Positions 1 through 8,789 of a stretch of DNA of 64,000 nucleotides are shown here, in pieces. Within the stretch, counting starts at the first letter, position 1. Each line of letters begins with the position of its first letter. Made by a program: the position numbers and the translations under genes. Source of the DNA: an uncultured Chitinophagaceae bacterium (GTDB taxonomy: Bacteria; Bacteroidota; Bacteroidia; Chitinophagales; Chitinophagaceae); contig CAKZFX010000014.1 of NCBI GenBank assembly GCA_936908745.1, positions 62,001 through 126,000 of the forward strand, written 5' to 3'. The notes under the pieces were generated by a model. It ran no database searches, was not told the DNA's origin, and was given only the letters and a program-made list of their open reading frames with translations.

Positions 1-189
1 AACCTCATCGTGGTGGCTTTGAACATTGCGTGGGCTGTCCGCAACTACTTTATTTTAAGTTCCTGCCAGGGCGGTGAATGTCCTGAAAAACAAACCGGGC
101 TCTATCTTACATTACTGGCGTCTGCCATCATGTTTATTACGGCTTTATTTCCTGATATGAAACTGCCGGTGAAGAAGCAGGAACCGTAA
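1..189 (+). CDS. 3' end of a small membrane protein (partial)
   Basis: Reading frame 1 is open from the window edge to TAA at 187-189 and gives 62 residues. It shows two hydrophobic stretches, one starting NLIVVALNIAWAV and one LYLTLLASAIMFITALF, joined by a short loop with two cysteines (SSCQGGECPEK), and ends in a Lys-rich tail. The pattern fits the C-terminal part of a small multi-pass inner-membrane protein. I do not recognise the family, and the start lies outside the window. Confidence 0.7.
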   Translation, partial: NLIVVALNIAWAVRNYFILSSCQGGECPEKQTGLYLTLLASAIMFITALFPDMKLPVKKQEP

Positions 190-415
190 ACTTCCTCAAA
201 AAAAAATATGGATTGAAGTATCGAAAGCTAAATCTATGTAATTTAGACATCCCAAGCCACCATCATACTCAATACCTGCTGCCAGACAGCACTTAAGCTT
301 TCCCCGATTGATCTGAAGATTGTAACTACTGTTTATTCCAGTAACGTACTTTCTATTGTCTTTTCTCTTCCACCGCCCCGATGCCAGCCAATTATTTTAG
401 TTCAAAACGACTGTT

Positions 416-1528
416 ATGAAAAAAATATGCTTTTTTATCACGATGGCATTCGCCAGCCTCACAGTTATGGGGCAGCTTTATCAAACGGATTTTGGTACAA
501 CAACATCGGGTACGCCTCCCAACCCCTTTCAACCAACACCTGTCAGTATTAATTCAAACCTGAGCTATGGCACTGGTGGTGGCTGGACCGGAGGTACCAT
601 TTTTTTTACAGGTTCAGGCGGAAGTGGTGATGCCGCTTATGCAATTAACACTAGCAATGGCAACGGTACTTTCACCCTTACACTAACTGTTGCCAATGGT
701 TTTAAACTAAACGCAACTGGTATAAGTTGCCAGATGCGCAGAACAAATACTGGCCCCTCCACTGTGGCAATGACAGTAAACGGCGTATCATTTACGGTAA
801 CAGGTGCGCCCGGTAGCGGTTCTTTTGCAGCTGTTTCATCTTCCGGACCGGCTGCTGATATTATTGGAACTTTTACTGTTACCATAACTACCAGTGGAGG
901 CAGCGGATCTAGCCAGAATGTGAGGCTGGATGATTTTTCTTTGATGGGTACGATAAGTCCTGAAGGAGCGACACTTCCTGTAAAATTTGCGAACGTAAAA
1001 GCATCTGAACAGGGTAGCGGGACGCTTATTAATTGGAGCAACTTAACAGAAACAGATGTAAAAGACTATACCGTGGAACACTCAGCCAACGGAAACAACT
1101 TTATCGCTATCGGTTCTGTCAATCCACGTTCCAATAACGAAGGAAGAGAGGACTATTCATTTTTACACAACAATGTAACGTCCACAATCAACTACTATCG
1201 TATCCGTTCAACAGAATTTAATAACGAATCTAAATATAGTATGGTGGTACGGGTGGACAGGCGCAAAGGACAAACCATTGTGAATGTTTATACTAATCCA
1301 TCTTCGGGCAGCGATATCGTAATGCAGGCCACTGACCTTGTCAAAGGCCGCTATGCAATGACCGTGTATGCTGCCAACGGGCAGCAGGTAGCTGCACAAA
1401 TACTGAATCATAATGGCGGTTCGGTAACAGAACCTGTGTTGCTCCCTCCGGCATTAAAAGCAGGTGTATACATACTGTTGCTGCAATCGGCAGATACTAA
1501 AATAACCAGCCGGTTTGTAGTCCGGTAA
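416..1528 (+). CDS. Secreted protein with T9SS type A sorting domain
   Basis: The 370-residue product begins with a signal peptide (MKKICFFITMAFASLTVMG, cleavage before QLYQ). Residues about 20-190 are rich in Gly, Ser and Thr and look like a beta-sandwich. From about 190 (LPVKFANVKA) comes the fibronectin-like linker common in Chitinophagaceae secreted proteins. The last 80 or so residues form a T9SS sorting domain (NVYTNPSSG, GRYAMTVYAANGQQV, LKAGVYILLL, RFVVR). The protein is therefore predicted to cross the outer membrane through the PorV/PorU machinery and be attached to the surface or released. No catalytic motif is visible in the N-terminal part, so its function is unknown. A bidirectional terminator follows. 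Confidence 0.85.
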   Translation: MKKICFFITMAFASLTVMGQLYQTDFGTTTSGTPPNPFQPTPVSINSNLSYGTGGGWTGGTIFFTGSGGSGDAAYAINTSNGNGTFTLTLTVANGFKLNATGISCQMRRTNTGPSTVAMTVNGVSFTVTGAPGSGSFAAVSSSGPAADIIGTFTVTITTSGGSGSSQNVRLDDFSLMGTISPEGATLPVKFANVKASEQGSGTLINWSNLTETDVKDYTVEHSANGNNFIAIGSVNPRSNNEGREDYSFLHNNVTSTINYYRIRSTEFNNESKYSMVVRVDRRKGQTIVNVYTNPSSGSDIVMQATDLVKGRYAMTVYAANGQQVAAQILNHNGGSVTEPVLLPPALKAGVYILLLQSADTKITSRFVVR

Positions 1529-1557
1529 TCTTTTTCCAATCCGTAACCTGTAACAGA

Positions 1558-1580
1558 AAAGGCCTCGTAATGAGGCCTTT
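1558..1580. terminator. Bidirectional terminator between convergent genes
   Basis: AAAGGCCTC and GAGGCCTTT form a perfect 9-bp stem around a 5-nt loop. A and T runs on the two sides let it serve both the T9SS gene (plus strand) and rocD (minus strand). Confidence 0.75.
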
Positions 1581-1598
1581 CTGCATTTATAAAACAGT

Positions 1599-2813
1599 TT
1601 ACAAACTTTCAAGGCTATGGCGGATAATGCTGACACAATCCCTGGTCTGTGCCTCGTTTATAGTTAAAGGCGGAGCAAAACGTATCTTATCGCCATGAGT
1701 AGGCTTAGCCAGCAACCCGTTTTCTTTCAGCGTCAAACAAAGGTCCCATGCGGCATCTTTATGGGCGTGTTGAATAACGATGGCATTCAATAATCCTTTG
1801 CCTCTTACAATGGCAATATGTGGCGATTGCAAGGCAATTAATTCGCTGCGCAACAGTTTGCCCATGGCTTCAGCATTTTCCATCATGTTTTCATCTTTCA
1901 GCACTTGCAAAGCTGTCATCGCCACTTTGCAGGCCAATGGATTGCCGCCATAAGTGGAACCATGTTCACCGGGTTTTATGGTCATCATAATTTCATCATC
2001 ACACAACACAGCGCTGACAGGCATCATGCCGCCACTCAATGCCTTGCCCAATAACAAAATATCAGGTCGTACATTCTCATGATCGCAGGCAAGCATTTTA
2101 CCCGTACGGGCAAGACCGGTTTGTATTTCATCGGCGATAAACAAAACATTCGCCGCTTCGCACATCATCTTTGCTTTTTGAAGATAACCATCTTCAGGAA
2201 CCAGCACACCCGCTTCGCCCTGTATGGGCTCTGCTAAAAAACCTGCTACATTTTTATTTTCCAATGCCCTGGCCAGTGCCGCCGTATCATTGTAAGGAAT
2301 ACTGATAAAACCGGGAGTGAAAGGCCCGAAATCTTTTTGTGCCAGCGGATCAGAGCTAAATGAAATAACAGTGGAAGTACGGCCATGAAAATTGCCTTCG
2401 CATACAATGATAAGGGCTTTGTTTTCTTCAATGCCTTTTACCTGGTAAGCCCATTTGCGGCAAAGTTTAATACCTGTTTCCACGGCTTCCACGCCTGTAT
2501 TCATCGGCAACACTTTATCATACTCAAAATACGTAGTGATGTATTTAGCAAACTCGCCTAATAAATCGTTATGAAACGCACGGCTCGTTAAAGTAAGTTG
2601 TTTGGCCTGCGATACAAAAGCATCCACGATCGCAGGATGACAATGTCCCTGGTTGACGGCTGAATAGCCGCTCAGGAAATCATAATACTTTTTACCATCC
2701 ACATCCCATACAAAAACACCTTCGCCACGGTTGAGCACCACAGGCAAAGGATGGTAATTATGAGCGCCGTATTTTTCTTCCAGTTCTAAATAATAATGTG
2801 TTTTTTCCGTCAT
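1599..2813 (-). CDS. rocD: Ornithine--oxo-acid aminotransferase
   Basis: This PLP-dependent class III aminotransferase moves the delta-amino group of ornithine to 2-oxoglutarate, giving glutamate semialdehyde and linking arginine and proline metabolism. The N-terminus (YGAHNYHPLPVVL, DGKKYYDFLSGYSAVNQGH) is typical of ornithine aminotransferase. GVEAVETGIKLCRKW, the NFHGRT motif, the acidic PLP-binding motif FIADEIQTG and the Schiff-base lysine in LLGKALSGG are all present. The likely start is the ATG at 2813 (MTEKTH, 404 residues); an ATG 18 nt upstream at 2831 is possible. The length is usual for the family. It is transcribed away from the VOC gene, and a -7 box lies at 2984-2991. Confidence 0.93.
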   Translation of the reverse strand: MTEKTHYYLELEEKYGAHNYHPLPVVLNRGEGVFVWDVDGKKYYDFLSGYSAVNQGHCHPAIVDAFVSQAKQLTLTSRAFHNDLLGEFAKYITTYFEYDKVLPMNTGVEAVETGIKLCRKWAYQVKGIEENKALIIVCEGNFHGRTSTVISFSSDPLAQKDFGPFTPGFISIPYNDTAALARALENKNVAGFLAEPIQGEAGVLVPEDGYLQKAKMMCEAANVLFIADEIQTGLARTGKMLACDHENVRPDILLLGKALSGGMMPVSAVLCDDEIMMTIKPGEHGSTYGGNPLACKVAMTALQVLKDENMMENAEAMGKLLRSELIALQSPHIAIVRGKGLLNAIVIQHAHKDAAWDLCLTLKENGLLAKPTHGDKIRFAPPLTINEAQTRDCVSIIRHSLESL

Positions 2814-2983
2814 GTTTGAAACAGTTTGCATGCAAAAGCGTTAATATAGATGAGCAATACGAACAGGGGAACATACCGGCAGATGGCCGGTTACAACGGG
2901 AAGATCATCAATGATTCAGCAGGTCGAGATGCTGCCGCAAAAATGATATGGAAAAGCGAAGAGTAATAGCTGTATTCTTTATA

Positions 2984-2991
2984 CAAAGATA
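2984..2991 (-). promoter_or_regulatory. Bacteroidetes -7 box upstream of rocD
   Basis: On the minus strand the sequence reads TATCTTTG, an exact match to TAnnTTTG. No clear -33 TTG lies at the right distance. Transcription from here would give a leader of about 165 nt. Confidence 0.45.
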
Positions 2992-3013
2992 CTAAAAATT
3001 TCGGGACTGCTGG

Positions 3014-3043
3014 TTGTGGTTGATATTCACTATTTTAAATTTG
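3014..3043 (+). promoter_or_regulatory. Promoter of the VOC-family gene
   Basis: TTG at 3014-3016, a 19-nt spacer and TAAATTTG at 3036-3043 match the Bacteroidetes consensus TTG-N19-TAnnTTTG. The start ATG lies 16 nt after the -7 box. Confidence 0.75.
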
Positions 3044-3058
3044 AATTAAATACTGTTT

Positions 3059-3547
3059 ATGGCCTATAAAATTCCTGACGGCGTACGCATCGGGCATGTG
3101 CATTTGAAAGTAAGCGACTTAGAACGTTCACTGCAGTTTTATCGTGACATCCTCGGCTTTGAAGTACAACAGAACTATGGCAACGCCGCTACCTTTATTT
3201 CGGCTGGTGGTTATCATCATCATATCGGGTTAAACACCTGGTACAGCAAGGGCGGGCAGCCTGCGCCGGTCAATACTGCCGGACTATTTCATACCGCTAT
3301 TCTTTATCCCGAACGAAAGGATTTAGCGGTTGTTTTGAAACGATTGGTTGATGCCGGTTACCCGTTAACAGGCGCTGCCGATCATGGTGTTTCCGAAGCC
3401 ATTTATTTAGATGACCCTGATAAAAACGGCGTTGAACTCTATTGGGACAAACCCAAAGACCAATGGCCAACAGGTAAAGACGGTCAACTGCAAATGGTGA
3501 CCGAACCGCTCGACCTCCAGGCCTTACTGGCCTTAGCTGAGGGCTAA
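3059..3547 (+). CDS. VOC-family (glyoxalase/extradiol dioxygenase-like) protein
   Basis: The 162-residue protein has the two beta-alpha-beta-beta-beta modules of the vicinal oxygen chelate superfamily: IGHVHLKVSDLERSLQFYRD near the N-terminus and FHTAILYPERKDLA from about residue 80. Candidate metal ligands are the His in HVHL, the His in LFHTAIL and the Glu in NGVELYWD. The form YHHHIGLNTW followed by GVELYWDKP resembles CatE-like catechol 2,3-dioxygenase homologues, but the substrate cannot be told from sequence. Its 3' end overlaps the convergent ispE gene by 15 bp. Confidence 0.85.
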   Translation: MAYKIPDGVRIGHVHLKVSDLERSLQFYRDILGFEVQQNYGNAATFISAGGYHHHIGLNTWYSKGGQPAPVNTAGLFHTAILYPERKDLAVVLKRLVDAGYPLTGAADHGVSEAIYLDDPDKNGVELYWDKPKDQWPTGKDGQLQMVTEPLDLQALLALAEG

Positions 3548-4366
3548 TTCTTTTACAAAATAGCTTTCGGGGAAGGAGAAGGATGGCGTTTCTTCTTTTA
3601 AAAACAATCCATACACCGTGCTTCCGCTGCCCGTCATAGATGCATACGCGGCACCATTGATATACAACTGGTCTTTGATATTGACAATTTCAGGAAACTG
3701 GTTGAAAACCGATTGTTCAAAATCATTAAACAATTCATCTTTCCATCGTTCAATCGGCCAACTGATAATTTCCCGCAGCGTTACATCCTGCACGGTTGGT
3801 TTGATACCTAGAAAAGCCCGGCCGGTATTGATATGAATACCGGGATTGACCACCACGATTTTATAGGCAGAAAGGTCCAGTTCAACGGGCTCCATTAGTT
3901 CACCCCGGCCGGTGGCATAGCAAGGCTTGTTATGAATAAAGAAAGGGCAATCGCTTCCTAACTTCAATGCATAATCAAGCAATTGTTCTTTTGATAACTC
4001 AAGTTCAAAGAGGTCGTTCAGCAACATCAATGTAAAAGCTGCATCCGCACTGCCGCCGCCCAAACCTGCACCTGCGGGAACAGCTTTGTGCAGGTGCATC
4101 TGCACGTTGGTTATTGTTGGAAAATCCTTCCGTAATAATTTATAAGCTTTCACACACAGGTTGTCGGAAGAATCGCCATCCAGTACAAACCCGCTTTTAG
4201 AAAAAGGAACAGAAAACTTTTCCTGGTAAACGGTATACTTGTTTATCTCCAACACATCCGTTAATGGGATAGGATAGAAAATGGTTTCAAGGTCATGATA
4301 ACCATCGTTTCTTTTTTGGGTAATACGAAGACCTAAGTTGATCTTGCTATTAGGAAAAACGATCAT
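3533..4366 (-). CDS. ispE: 4-diphosphocytidyl-2-C-methyl-D-erythritol kinase
   Basis: IspE is a GHMP-family kinase of the non-mevalonate (MEP) isoprenoid pathway; it phosphorylates CDP-methylerythritol with ATP. The N-terminal FPNSKINLGLRI, the Gly-rich ATP loop PAGAGLGGGSADAA and the C-terminal MTGSGSTVYGLF are all present. The chosen start is the ATG at 4366 (MIVFPNSKIN, 277 residues). The frame stays open upstream, but the extra residues are unlike the family. The gene lies 98 nt downstream of the bifunctional-nuclease gene on the same strand and may be cotranscribed. Confidence 0.93.
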   Translation of the reverse strand: MIVFPNSKINLGLRITQKRNDGYHDLETIFYPIPLTDVLEINKYTVYQEKFSVPFSKSGFVLDGDSSDNLCVKAYKLLRKDFPTITNVQMHLHKAVPAGAGLGGGSADAAFTLMLLNDLFELELSKEQLLDYALKLGSDCPFFIHNKPCYATGRGELMEPVELDLSAYKIVVVNPGIHINTGRAFLGIKPTVQDVTLREIISWPIERWKDELFNDFEQSVFNQFPEIVNIKDQLYINGAAYASMTGSGSTVYGLFLKEETPSFSFPESYFVKELALS

Positions 4367-4464
4367 GAAAAAAGGAGTTGCATGTAAAGGAACAGTTGGC
4401 AAAACGAATTGGAAAATTACTCGCTTTGCACAATAAATGCAAATCAAAAACCTAAGTGTTTACT

Positions 4465-5070
4465 CTATTTTTTTTTGCGGCTGTTGATCTCATCGCGGAT
4501 AGCGATGGCCCTGATATAATCTTCGCTGTCGAGAACTTCATTGAGTAAATGATTGAGTTCTTCCAATGACATTGTTTTGAGATCGTCATTAGCAGAAGAT
4601 CCTTCTGTTTCGACAACGGCTTCCTGTTTTACTTTCTTTTTCTTGTTGCCTTTATCAGTGTCTTCCATTAAGATACCAGCACTTTCAAGAATATTTTCAT
4701 ATGTATAAATAGGGCAGCCAAAACGTACAGCGAGAGCCAAGGCGTCCGAGGTGCGGGAATCTATTTCGATGGTATCATTTTCTGAAGAACAAACGAGCTT
4801 GGAATAAAAGATACCTTCCTGCAAATCACAGATGATGATTTCATGAAGGTCAATGGCAAACGCATTCAGGAAATTCTTCATCAGGTCGTGCGTCAACGGG
4901 CGGCTGGGTTGCATTTTTTCCAGCGCCACAGCAATGGCCTGTGCTTCAAATCCGCCGATTACGATAGGCAGGCGTCTTAAGCCATTCACTTCGCCCAGCA
5001 CCACGGCATAAGAGTGTGTTTGTGTGATGCTATGAGAGAGGGCCACTATTTCCAATTCTATCTTCTTCAT
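4465..5070 (-). CDS. Bifunctional nuclease domain (DUF151) protein with UVR motif
   Basis: Residues about 1-135 form a bifunctional nuclease (BFN/DUF151) domain, seen as RRLPIVIGGFEAQAIA, RPLTHDLM and IEIDSRTSDALALAVRFGCPIY. A Lys-rich linker follows. The last 35 residues (SLEELNHLLNEVLDSEDYIRAIAIRDEI) match the UVR helix pair that contacts UvrA/UvrB partners. The BFN-UVR fusion is common in Bacteroidota. In plants BFN proteins have RNase and DNase activity; the bacterial role is unproven. Length is 201 residues. Confidence 0.88.
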   Translation of the reverse strand: MKKIELEIVALSHSITQTHSYAVVLGEVNGLRRLPIVIGGFEAQAIAVALEKMQPSRPLTHDLMKNFLNAFAIDLHEIIICDLQEGIFYSKLVCSSENDTIEIDSRTSDALALAVRFGCPIYTYENILESAGILMEDTDKGNKKKKVKQEAVVETEGSSANDDLKTMSLEELNHLLNEVLDSEDYIRAIAIRDEINSRKKK

Positions 5071-5127
5071 AATTAAGCCACGAATTTAAGCCATTCATGT
5101 TAATCGTTAATTATTTGGCAGGGATAA

Positions 5128-5154
5128 AAAAATGCCTCTTTAGGAGGCATTTTA
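5128..5154 (-). terminator. Terminator after etfA
   Basis: AATGCCTC and GAGGCATT form the stem around a 5-nt loop. On the minus strand the stem is followed by a run of T, directly downstream of the etfA stop. Confidence 0.8.
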
Positions 5155-5173
5155 TGCGGAGGGAATCTTTTAA

Positions 5174-6142
5174 TTAAGCTGTTCCTTTTATTTTTTTGAT
5201 GGCTTCCGTCAGTTTGGGAACCACTTCAAATGCATCGCCTACGATACCGTAGTCGGCCGCTTTGAAAAAAGGAGCTTCCGGGTCTTTATTGATCACAACG
5301 ATCACTTTGCTGCGGTTAACGCCCGCCAGGTGCTGGATAGCCCCGGATATACCAATAGCGATATACAAATTAGGCGCAATGGCAAAACCAGTTTGGCCTA
5401 CGTGTTCATTGTGCGGACGCCAGTGTGCATCAGCTACCGGGCGGCTGCAAGCCGTTGCCGCATGCAATACTTTAGCAAGGTCTTCGACCATGCCCCAGTT
5501 TTCAGGGCCTTTCAATCCGCGACCAGCGCTTACCACTACTTCAGCTTCTGTCAATGGCACTTCACCGGAAGCAACATTCACGGCCGTTACTTTTACTTTG
5601 GCTGCATCCACTGTTGCAGAAAAAGCAGCTACATCCGCTTTGCCTTCACCTGCTATGATCTGGTAGGCATTCGGGTTGAGGGCAATTATTTTTACGTCTG
5701 TGTTTACAGCGATGGTAGCAAATGCTTTACCGGAGAACACTGTTTTCTTCACCGTAAAACCATTGCTTGTATCAGGCAATGCAACAGCGCCGGATACCAA
5801 TCCTGCTTTCAAACGGGCAGAGAGGCGGGGAGCGATGGCTTTGCCATCCACATTATTAGAAAAAACGATCACTTTGGCAGCAGTGGCCGTAGCTACTTCT
5901 GCAATTACTTTGGTGTAAACCTGCGCATCAAAGTGTTTCAATGCTTCGTTGTTTACATGATGGATCTTTTTTACACCATATTTACCAAGATCAGCGAGAT
6001 CAGCAGCTACCGGGCCTAATACAACACCTTCGGCAGTGGTGCCGAGTTGTTCAGCCACTTTAGCGCCATAGGTCAATACTTCCAGCGAAGCTTTCTTTAC
6101 ATGACCATCTTCAGCAGTATCTATGAATATTAAAACTGACAT
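5174..6142 (-). CDS. etfA: Electron transfer flavoprotein, alpha subunit
   Basis: The 322-residue alpha subunit binds FAD and, with EtfB, carries electrons from acyl-CoA and similar dehydrogenases to ETF-quinone oxidoreductase. The C-terminal FAD domain is clear: VVSAGRGLKGPENW, VGQTGFAIAPNLYIAIGISG, GAIQHLAGVNRSKVIVVINKD and ADYGIVGDAFEVVP. The N-terminal domain (MSVLIFIDTAEDGHVKKAS) pairs with EtfB. It lies 160 nt downstream of etfB on the same strand, and the two are likely one operon despite the repeat-rich gap. Confidence 0.95.
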   Translation of the reverse strand: MSVLIFIDTAEDGHVKKASLEVLTYGAKVAEQLGTTAEGVVLGPVAADLADLGKYGVKKIHHVNNEALKHFDAQVYTKVIAEVATATAAKVIVFSNNVDGKAIAPRLSARLKAGLVSGAVALPDTSNGFTVKKTVFSGKAFATIAVNTDVKIIALNPNAYQIIAGEGKADVAAFSATVDAAKVKVTAVNVASGEVPLTEAEVVVSAGRGLKGPENWGMVEDLAKVLHAATACSRPVADAHWRPHNEHVGQTGFAIAPNLYIAIGISGAIQHLAGVNRSKVIVVINKDPEAPFFKAADYGIVGDAFEVVPKLTEAIKKIKGTA

Positions 6143-6302
6143 ATGATTAAGTTTATCGTTTATAGTTTTTAGTTTGTCGTTTCGTGCTTTTTTCCTGCAC
6201 GATTTCTTAAAGAAGTTTATTTCGTTTGTGCGTTATCGTCTATGTGATAGTGAAATTTTAAATTTCAGGTCAACTATAAACTATCAACCACAAACTATAA
6301 AC
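6143..6302. repeat. AT-rich phrase repeat between etfB and etfA
   Basis: The gap holds variants of TTTATCGTTTATAGTTTTTAG near etfA (about 6150-6175) and their inverse AACTATAAACTATCAAC and CACAAACTATAAACTTA near etfB (about 6270-6305). The two arms could pair as an imperfect stem within the etfBA message. It belongs to the class of short degenerate repeats also seen at 19845-19910 and 23410-23625. Confidence 0.55.
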
Positions 6303-7046
6303 TTATATAGCTTTCGCTTCTTCATGTAACAAACGTGCTAATTCTTCCACGTTGTCAGCAGGTACTAATTTCACACCGGCTTTTGCTGGCGGCAATCCGA
6401 ATCCTGCCACAGATGTCAAAGCATCCACAGCTACAGGTTCCTGTACTTTCAACGGTTTTGTCCGGGCACCCATAATGCCTTTCATATTCGGGATGCGCTG
6501 TTCGGCCATTCCTTTCTGGCAACTGACAGTAACAGGCAGTTCTACTTCGCAAACTTCTTCACCGCCTTCCACTTCGCGGGTGATAGTGGCTTTGTTGCCG
6601 CTGAGGTCAAACTTGGTGGCCAATGCCACATAAGGCTGATCCAGCAATTCTGCCACCATACCGCCGATAGATGAACCGTTATAATCAATGGTTTCTTTCC
6701 CGGTGAAAACTAAATCGTAGCCACCTTGTTTGGCCACTTCTGCTATCTGTGTGGCAATGGTGAAGCTATCATGGCTTTCGAGGTTTACACGGATGGCTTC
6801 ATCGCCGCCGATAGCCAATGCCTTACGGATGATAGGCTCAGCATCTGCGCCGCCTACCGTTACCAGGTGAATAACGGCAGAAGCGTCTGCTTCTTTCAAC
6901 TGGATAGCACGCACCAGTGCATACCATTCGTCGTAGGGGTTGATGATCCACTGAACGGATCCCGTATCGAATTTCGTGTTGTTATCGGTGAAGGCTATTT
7001 TTGCCGTTGTATCCGGCGTTTTACTGACACAAACTAAGATCTTCAT
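6303..7046 (-). CDS. etfB: Electron transfer flavoprotein, beta subunit
   Basis: The 247-residue beta subunit starts MKILVCVSKTPDTTAKIAF and has the family motifs NPYDEWYALVRAIQLKE, ETIDYNGSSIGGMVAELL and GMAEQRIPNMKGIMGARTK. It binds AMP and forms the ETF heterodimer with EtfA. It is the first gene of the etfB-etfA unit. A strong promoter with two tandem -7 boxes lies 50-90 nt upstream. Confidence 0.95.
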   Translation of the reverse strand: MKILVCVSKTPDTTAKIAFTDNNTKFDTGSVQWIINPYDEWYALVRAIQLKEADASAVIHLVTVGGADAEPIIRKALAIGGDEAIRVNLESHDSFTIATQIAEVAKQGGYDLVFTGKETIDYNGSSIGGMVAELLDQPYVALATKFDLSGNKATITREVEGGEEVCEVELPVTVSCQKGMAEQRIPNMKGIMGARTKPLKVQEPVAVDALTSVAGFGLPPAKAGVKLVPADNVEELARLLHEEAKAI

Positions 7047-7094
7047 GCGTATAATTTTGAATCGTTAGCTGATTAGTTGTTTATGCAACTAAAA

Positions 7095-7139
7095 CAAAGA
7101 TAAGTGTTGCAAAGGTAAATCCCGGAAAATAGTGTCAAA
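7095..7139 (-). promoter_or_regulatory. etfBA promoter with two tandem -7 boxes
   Basis: Read on the minus strand: TTTG (7136-7139), an 18-nt spacer, TACCTTTG (7110-7117), and then a second exact box TATCTTTG (7095-7102). Both -7 boxes fit TAnnTTTG; only the first has a well-placed -33 element. Confidence 0.7.
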
Positions 7140-7153
7140 TTTTTTATATCAAC

Positions 7154-7465
7154 ATGGACAGGATAGAAAAGTTGAAAGAATTCTTGCTCAAAACGCCTCA
7201 TGACAGCTTTCTGAATCATGCGCTGGCATTAGAATATGTTAAGAAAGGGGATGATACAGAAGCCCGCCGCTTATTTGAAAGCATTGTGGAGCGGGAGCCG
7301 GGCTATGTGGGTACTTATTATCATCTGGCCAAGCTATTGGAACGCAATGAACAGGTAGATGATGCGATAAAAGTGTATGAAAAGGGGATGGAAGAAGCCA
7401 AAAAAGCCGGCGACAACCATGCTTTTGGTGAATTAAGAGGTGCGTATGAAGAGTTAACTTTTTAA
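7154..7465 (+). CDS. Small tetratricopeptide-repeat protein
   Basis: The 103-residue, mostly helical protein has about two TPR units: DSFLNHALALEYVKKGDDTEARRLFES and GYVGTYYHLAKLLERNEQVDDAIKVYEKG. There is no signal peptide or membrane segment, so it should be a cytoplasmic interaction module. It ends one nucleotide before the tilS start codon, which suggests translational coupling. Its partner is unknown. Confidence 0.85.
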   Translation: MDRIEKLKEFLLKTPHDSFLNHALALEYVKKGDDTEARRLFESIVEREPGYVGTYYHLAKLLERNEQVDDAIKVYEKGMEEAKKAGDNHAFGELRGAYEELTF

Positions 7466-7466
7466 A

Positions 7467-8789
7467 ATGGACTTGTTACAACGATTTAAGGATTTCATTT
7501 CTGCAAAGGATCTTTTTCATGCAAAAGATAAACTGCTCCTTGCCATTAGCGGCGGAGTGGATTCAACCGTGTTATGTCATTTATGCAAAGAAGCCGGTTT
7601 TGATTTCAGCATAGCGCATTGCAACTTTCAATTGCGTGGAGAAGACAGCGACCGTGACGAGCAATTTGTAAAAGAACTGGCCGGTCAGTTCAATGTTGCT
7701 TTCTATGTAAAACATTTCGATACAAAAGCCATTGCGGCAGAACAAAAAAAATCAATTGAAACGGCCGCGAGGGATCTGCGTTATCAATGGTTTGATGAAT
7801 TGCTGAAGGAAAAACAACTGGACTATGTGGTCACGGCGCATCATGCCGATGATAATATCGAAACAGTGACGATGAATTTTTTCCGTGGCACAGGTATTAA
7901 AGGTATTCGTGGCATTTTGCCAAAGAACAATAAGATCGTGCGGCCTCTTTTATTTGCACGTCGCAATACAATTGAAGATTATGCATGGTTGCATCAGTTG
8001 ACCTATGTTTCCGATGCGACGAACCTGGAAAATGCTTTTACCCGCAATTTTTTCCGCAACCGTATTATTCCTGAAGTGCAAAAATTTTATCCTGAAACGG
8101 GCAATAATATTTTACACAATATTGCCCGGTTTGCAGAAACAGAGCAACTCTATAATCAAGCTGTAACCTTGCACAAATCAAAACTGATCGAAATAAAAGA
8201 CAACGAAGTGCATATCCCGGCGCTGAAGCTGAAAAAAACGGTTCCGCTGCATACGATCACTTATGAGATCATCAAAGACTTTGGTTTTTCAGCGGCCCAA
8301 ACAGGTGATGTAATGGCGTTGCTCGAAAGTGAGAACGGGAAATTTGTGGCGTCGTCTTCTCATCGTATTATCAGGAACAGGAACTGGCTGATCATTGCAC
8401 CGGTGGAACCTACTGTTGCAGCCAACATCCTCATCGAATCAGCAGGGCAGGAGCTTGTATTTGAAAAAGGGACGTTGCGGGTCGAAAAATTAACGAAGCA
8501 GGAGCCACAGGCTGGCAATCAATTTGCTTTTTTGGATGCGGAACAAATTGCATTTCCCTTATTGCTCCGCAAATGGAAAGCAGGCGATTACTTTTACCCA
8601 TTGGGCATGAAAAAGAAAAAGAAACTGGCCCGTTTCTTAATTGATCAAAAACTGTCCAAAACAGAAAAGGAAAATGTTTGGGTGATCGAATCCAATAAAA
8701 AAATAGCCTGGGTGGTCGGCCATCGCATTGATGATCGCTTAAAAGTCACTGAACAAACCAGCGAAATAATAAAGATCAGTTTGATTTAA
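7467..8789 (+). CDS. tilS: tRNA(Ile)-lysidine synthase
   Basis: TilS converts C34 of the CAU-anticodon tRNA-Ile to lysidine, so that the tRNA reads AUA. The PP-loop ATP-pyrophosphatase motif SGGVDS is at residues 28-33. FQLRGEDSDRDEQFV, YVVTAHHADDNIETV and GIKGIRGI follow, and then the C-terminal TilS domain with FYPLGMKKKKKLARFLID. Length is 440 residues, usual for Bacteroidota. It is the second gene after the TPR protein and overlaps the convergent rhomboid gene by 4 bp. Confidence 0.95.
   Translation: MDLLQRFKDFISAKDLFHAKDKLLLAISGGVDSTVLCHLCKEAGFDFSIAHCNFQLRGEDSDRDEQFVKELAGQFNVAFYVKHFDTKAIAAEQKKSIETAARDLRYQWFDELLKEKQLDYVVTAHHADDNIETVTMNFFRGTGIKGIRGILPKNNKIVRPLLFARRNTIEDYAWLHQLTYVSDATNLENAFTRNFFRNRIIPEVQKFYPETGNNILHNIARFAETEQLYNQAVTLHKSKLIEIKDNEVHIPALKLKKTVPLHTITYEIIKDFGFSAAQTGDVMALLESENGKFVASSSHRIIRNRNWLIIAPVEPTVAANILIESAGQELVFEKGTLRVEKLTKQEPQAGNQFAFLDAEQIAFPLLLRKWKAGDYFYPLGMKKKKKLARFLIDQKLSKTEKENVWVIESNKKIAWVVGHRIDDRLKVTEQTSEIIKISLI

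Noticed and set aside
5330..6019. 229-codon open frame opposite etfA
   Set aside because: EtfA motifs are complete on the minus strand; the plus-strand product looks like shadow sequence with no signal or family.
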